Positions 11,957 to 14,891 of a stretch of 14,891 nt of DNA are shown in pieces. The DNA lies in NCBI GenBank assembly GCA_902780985.1, contig CACZHN010000078.1, positions 1 to 14,891 of the forward strand, written 5' to 3'. Both the position numbers and the translations under genes were made by a program. Under the pieces are notes generated by a model, which had not been told where the DNA came from, made no database searches, and saw only the letters and a program-made list of their open reading frames with translations. The first letter of the stretch is position 1, and every line of letters begins with the position of its first letter. This DNA comes from an uncultured Lachnospiraceae bacterium. GTDB taxonomy: Bacteria; Bacillota_A; Clostridia; Lachnospirales; Lachnospiraceae.

Positions 11957-14386
11957 ATGTTTTTCAGAATGATAAAAAAAGATTTAAAGGAGGGTAAGGG
12001 ACTGAACGTCATCATACTTCTGTTTATGGTGATGGTGTCGACACTGGCTTCGGCCAGTGCACTCCTCCTGTTTGCGAATATAAGGGGCGTCAGTAAGTCT
12101 CAGGAGAGATGTAAGCCTTATAACTGTGTGATCTATTATGCAAAGGTTGTAGGTGACAGTGAAAAGCAGGAAAAACGCATGGAGGAACTTATAACCGACA
12201 TGTTTCCGGATGCGGCGATTGAGCATAATGAAGCGATGCAGTTTGAATACACCAATATTTATTTCGAAGGTGTGGATTATTACAAGCTGAATCAGCAGAC
12301 CGGATCCAGATCGCTTGTTATTATCAAACAACCGCGAAGCGGAAATCTGGTATACGACAGAAATAATGAGCCGTTTTATCTTGAGAGCGGGAATATAGCT
12401 GTTCCGTATTCTTTTTCAACGAATACGGGACTGAAGGAAGGAGATAAGCTTCGTTATACAACTCCTACCGGAAAGGTTTACGAGTTTAATATTTCCTATG
12501 TAACCCGAGATCCTATAGGCGGTTCCTTAGACAGATTCATTGTTTCCGATGCGGATTATGAGGTACTCAGTCATGATCACCCTGCAAAGATGGCATATAC
12601 AGGCTTTACGGTGCCGGGCGGAATGACCGACAAAGACAGACAACTGCTCAATTCAGCCTGTGCAAAGGATGAACAGTTCGGATTATATTTTAACAGAACC
12701 ATGATGGACGGTCATAAATGGAGTAACGAGGCACTTATTTCGGTACTGGTTACATTTTTCCTGACCATATCAAGCATTTTTATGGTACTCATCATCTTTT
12801 TTACCATAAGCTTCACCATCAGATCTGTGATAAAAAAGGAAGAGCGTGAGCTCGGTATCATGAAGGCTCTGGGTACGGATTCCGTATCCTTCAGATGGCT
12901 TGTGGCAGCAAAGTATATAGCTTTTACGGCTGTCGGAGGAGTGATAGGTGCGATTTTAGGAACCGTAGTGGGAGATAAGCTGATAGGAAGATTTTATTAC
13001 AACATTTCCTATTCTATCGGAGCTGTCGATTATGTGGTTGCCGTGATTTCGGCGGTGCTGGTTATCGGACTTGTTATGCTGTTTATTATTCATTCCATGA
13101 GAAGGATAAACAAGATCTCGGTAATGAATATACTGCACGGAGATTCAAGATTTGAGAGGATAAAGCACAGTGACCGTTTCAGCCTGAACAGAAAAAAGAG
13201 GATGTCACCGTCTCTTTTCCTGGCACTTTCGGATATATTCGGTAACTTCAGACGATACATACTTCTGTTTATCGCATTTACCATAGGAAGTATTGTGGTG
13301 CTGATAAATATACAGATCAGAGATTCCGTTATAAGTACGGACTTTCTGTATAAATTCTATACCTGGAAGCAGCTGGATGTGGTTCCGAATATCGATGATA
13401 ATACATATAGTGCACTTACCGATAATACCGGAAGAGCTGATATATTTGTGAGAAATTTCGGCAAGCTGATGAAGGATAATGATATTCATGCCGATTTTGA
13501 GATCAGAAAAATACAGAATTCAAGAATGATATTTGAAGAAGGGGCGGAAAGTGCTGAAATAGGTTTTGGATTTGATCCGGAAGGTCTGGTCATCCGAAAA
13601 GGAGGAGCATATCCGAAACTCATTGATGAAGTTCTGATGGATTACAATACGGCAAAGGATCACGGAGTTGCTATAGGAGATAAAGTTCTTATCGAATATA
13701 TGAAGTATACTCCTGACAGACTCGGATCCGAGAAGGTGCAGGAAGAGTTTACAGTCACCGGATTTGTAGACAGATTATCCGTATTTAACGGTTCCGAAGT
13801 GATCATGTCGGCAGAGTTTGATGAGGCTGTGAGTGAAGGTTGGAATGCTGTGGGATTTACTCTTGATGTACCTGATTCCGAGAAGAAGGCTGAGATAGAA
13901 AAGCTTGAAATGCTTTTCCCTTCACAGATCATGACTGATGATGAAATGATAGCGGGTTTCCTCGGAATGTATGATGCACTGTTTACATTTATGAGAAATC
14001 TGATGCTGGTTGTAGTAACAGGAGTTCTCGGATTCCTGGTTGTAATGTATCAGACAATCTTTATGAAGGATGAGGAATCCGAAATTGCTTTGCTTGTAAG
14101 CTCGGGATTCGATGACAGGAGCACCAAAAGATGGCAGTTCCTCAGAATGATGATACTTTTTGTTGTTGCTATGTTGCTTGCGATGATATTTACACCGGCA
14201 GTGTTTGCAAATCTTTTGGGATTAATGTTTAATGCCCTGCTCGGTATAACGGGATTTGCATTTACAAGAGGACTTATAAAGTCCATCGTATGGATCGCAT
14301 TTATTACATGCTTCATAGGAATTGTCATGGTGATAATACTTAGAAAGATAAGAAATATCGAGATTTGGAGGATTAGAAATGAGTAG
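11957..14386 (+). CDS. FtsX-type ABC transporter permease, two-module
   Basis: An 809-residue permease built from two FtsX-like modules. Helix 1 at about 17-40 is followed by an extracytoplasmic domain to about 260 and three helices (about 262-290, 318-345, 355-385), with KKEERELGIMKALG at the cytoplasmic coupling site. The second module repeats this: a helix at about 433-452, an extracytoplasmic domain to about 675, and three terminal helices with the parallel segment KDEESEIALLVSSGF. This is the arrangement of large permeases in MacB/LolC-like and BceB-like exporters of lipids, peptides or antibiotics. The stop overlaps the ATPase start by 8 nt. AGGAG at 11941-11945 is 11 nt from this ATG; ATG at 11969 is an alternative start. 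Substrate unknown; no two-component system is visible in the window. Confidence 0.9.
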   Translation: MFFRMIKKDLKEGKGLNVIILLFMVMVSTLASASALLLFANIRGVSKSQERCKPYNCVIYYAKVVGDSEKQEKRMEELITDMFPDAAIEHNEAMQFEYTNIYFEGVDYYKLNQQTGSRSLVIIKQPRSGNLVYDRNNEPFYLESGNIAVPYSFSTNTGLKEGDKLRYTTPTGKVYEFNISYVTRDPIGGSLDRFIVSDADYEVLSHDHPAKMAYTGFTVPGGMTDKDRQLLNSACAKDEQFGLYFNRTMMDGHKWSNEALISVLVTFFLTISSIFMVLIIFFTISFTIRSVIKKEERELGIMKALGTDSVSFRWLVAAKYIAFTAVGGVIGAILGTVVGDKLIGRFYYNISYSIGAVDYVVAVISAVLVIGLVMLFIIHSMRRINKISVMNILHGDSRFERIKHSDRFSLNRKKRMSPSLFLALSDIFGNFRRYILLFIAFTIGSIVVLINIQIRDSVISTDFLYKFYTWKQLDVVPNIDDNTYSALTDNTGRADIFVRNFGKLMKDNDIHADFEIRKIQNSRMIFEEGAESAEIGFGFDPEGLVIRKGGAYPKLIDEVLMDYNTAKDHGVAIGDKVLIEYMKYTPDRLGSEKVQEEFTVTGFVDRLSVFNGSEVIMSAEFDEAVSEGWNAVGFTLDVPDSEKKAEIEKLEMLFPSQIMTDDEMIAGFLGMYDALFTFMRNLMLVVVTGVLGFLVVMYQTIFMKDEESEIALLVSSGFDDRSTKRWQFLRMMILFVVAMLLAMIFTPAVFANLLGLMFNALLGITGFAFTRGLIKSIVWIAFITCFIGIVMVIILRKIRNIEIWRIRNE

Positions 14387-14891
14387 TAAGGTTTTGGATG
14401 TAAAGGATCTTTGTAAAACCTATGTTATAGATGAATTCAGCAACAACGTTCTTCAGAATGTCAGCTTCAGTATGGAAGAGGGAGAGTTTGTGTCGATCAT
14501 GGGACCCAGCGGTTCCGGTAAATCCACACTTCTTTATACCGTAAGCGGTATGGATGATATGACTTCGGGAAGTGTGAGCTTTGACGGAGAAGATATATCA
14601 GATCTGGACAGAAAGTCCATGGCGAAAGTCAGACTCAACAAGATGGGATTCGTATTCCAGCAGATGTATATGATGAAGAAGCTGAATATACTTGATAATA
14701 TCATTCTTCCGGGATATCAGGCGAAGTTGAAGTCCCGTTCCGAAGTAAATAAGGATGCGGAAGCGCTTATGAGAAGACTCGGTATTATAGAAACAGCAGA
14801 CAGATATATAACCGAAGTATCGGGTGGTCAGCTGCAGAGAGCGTGTCTTTGCAGATCTCTTATAAACAACCCGAAGATGATCTTCGCAGAT
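14379..14891 (+). CDS. ABC transporter ATP-binding protein (partial, runs off window)
   Basis: The first 171 residues of an ABC ATPase partnered with the upstream FtsX-type permease. Walker A GPSGSGKST is at residues 42-50, the Q-loop glutamine in FVFQQ at 94-95, the signature SGGQ at 148-151, and the sequence stops inside Walker B at MIFAD (167-171). It starts with ATG after a GGAGG ribosome binding site at 14368-14372 and overlaps the permease end by 8 nt. The segment around the Q-loop resembles the LolD/MacB/BceA type. The 3' end lies outside the window, so this is a boundary truncation rather than a broken gene. Confidence 0.95.
   Translation, partial: MSSKVLDVKDLCKTYVIDEFSNNVLQNVSFSMEEGEFVSIMGPSGSGKSTLLYTVSGMDDMTSGSVSFDGEDISDLDRKSMAKVRLNKMGFVFQQMYMMKKLNILDNIILPGYQAKLKSRSEVNKDAEALMRRLGIIETADRYITEVSGGQLQRACLCRSLINNPKMIFAD

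Noticed and set aside
1..14891. CRISPR array, insertion sequence or phage segment
   Set aside because: No regularly spaced repeats, transposase, integrase or structural phage genes were found on either strand.

Overview
The window looks like a chromosomal segment of a gut or rumen Firmicute, most likely a Lachnospiraceae member (Butyrivibrio-like). The basis is moderate GC content, frequent ATA/AGA codons, strong GGAGG-type ribosome binding sites, and protein families typical of that group: BspA-type leucine-rich repeats, CmpB-type 'putative ABC transporter permease' and a short excisionase-like HTH protein. The lineage is an inference from style, not a marker-gene assignment. All convincing genes are on the + strand.

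Region 1 (about 149-6093) is one tightly packed seven-gene operon: a radical SAM protein, a small unknown protein, a BspA-type LRR protein with a large uncharacterised C-terminal region, a DUF2201-type protein with both an HExxH site and a VWA/MIDAS domain, a MoxR-like AAA+ ATPase, a NadR-type nucleotidyltransferase without its kinase domain, and a PnuC transporter. Most junctions overlap by 4-13 nt, so the ATPase/VWA machine and the NAD-precursor genes are translationally coupled.

Region 2 (about 6094-10406) is a carbohydrate cluster preceded by a candidate promoter and a LacI/CcpA-like operator. It holds a cytoplasmic GH127 beta-L-arabinofuranosidase, an intracellular tandem alpha/beta-hydrolase esterase whose N-terminal half looks like a degenerate hydrolase copy, and an aldo/keto reductase gene broken by an internal deletion of about 60 nt that shifts the frame.

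Region 3 (about 10497-11868) is a c-di-GMP-controlled unit. A near-consensus promoter drives a GEMM-I (c-di-GMP-I) riboswitch with a GAAA tetraloop and the matching 11-nt receptor. An intrinsic terminator follows, then a short HTH DNA-binding protein and a CmpB-like membrane protein, and the unit ends at a very strong terminator.

Region 4 (about 11884-14891) starts a new unit with a perfect 14-bp palindrome in its promoter region. It encodes a large two-module FtsX-type ABC permease and its ATPase, which runs off the end of the window.

No tRNA, rRNA, CRISPR array, transposase or integrase was seen.
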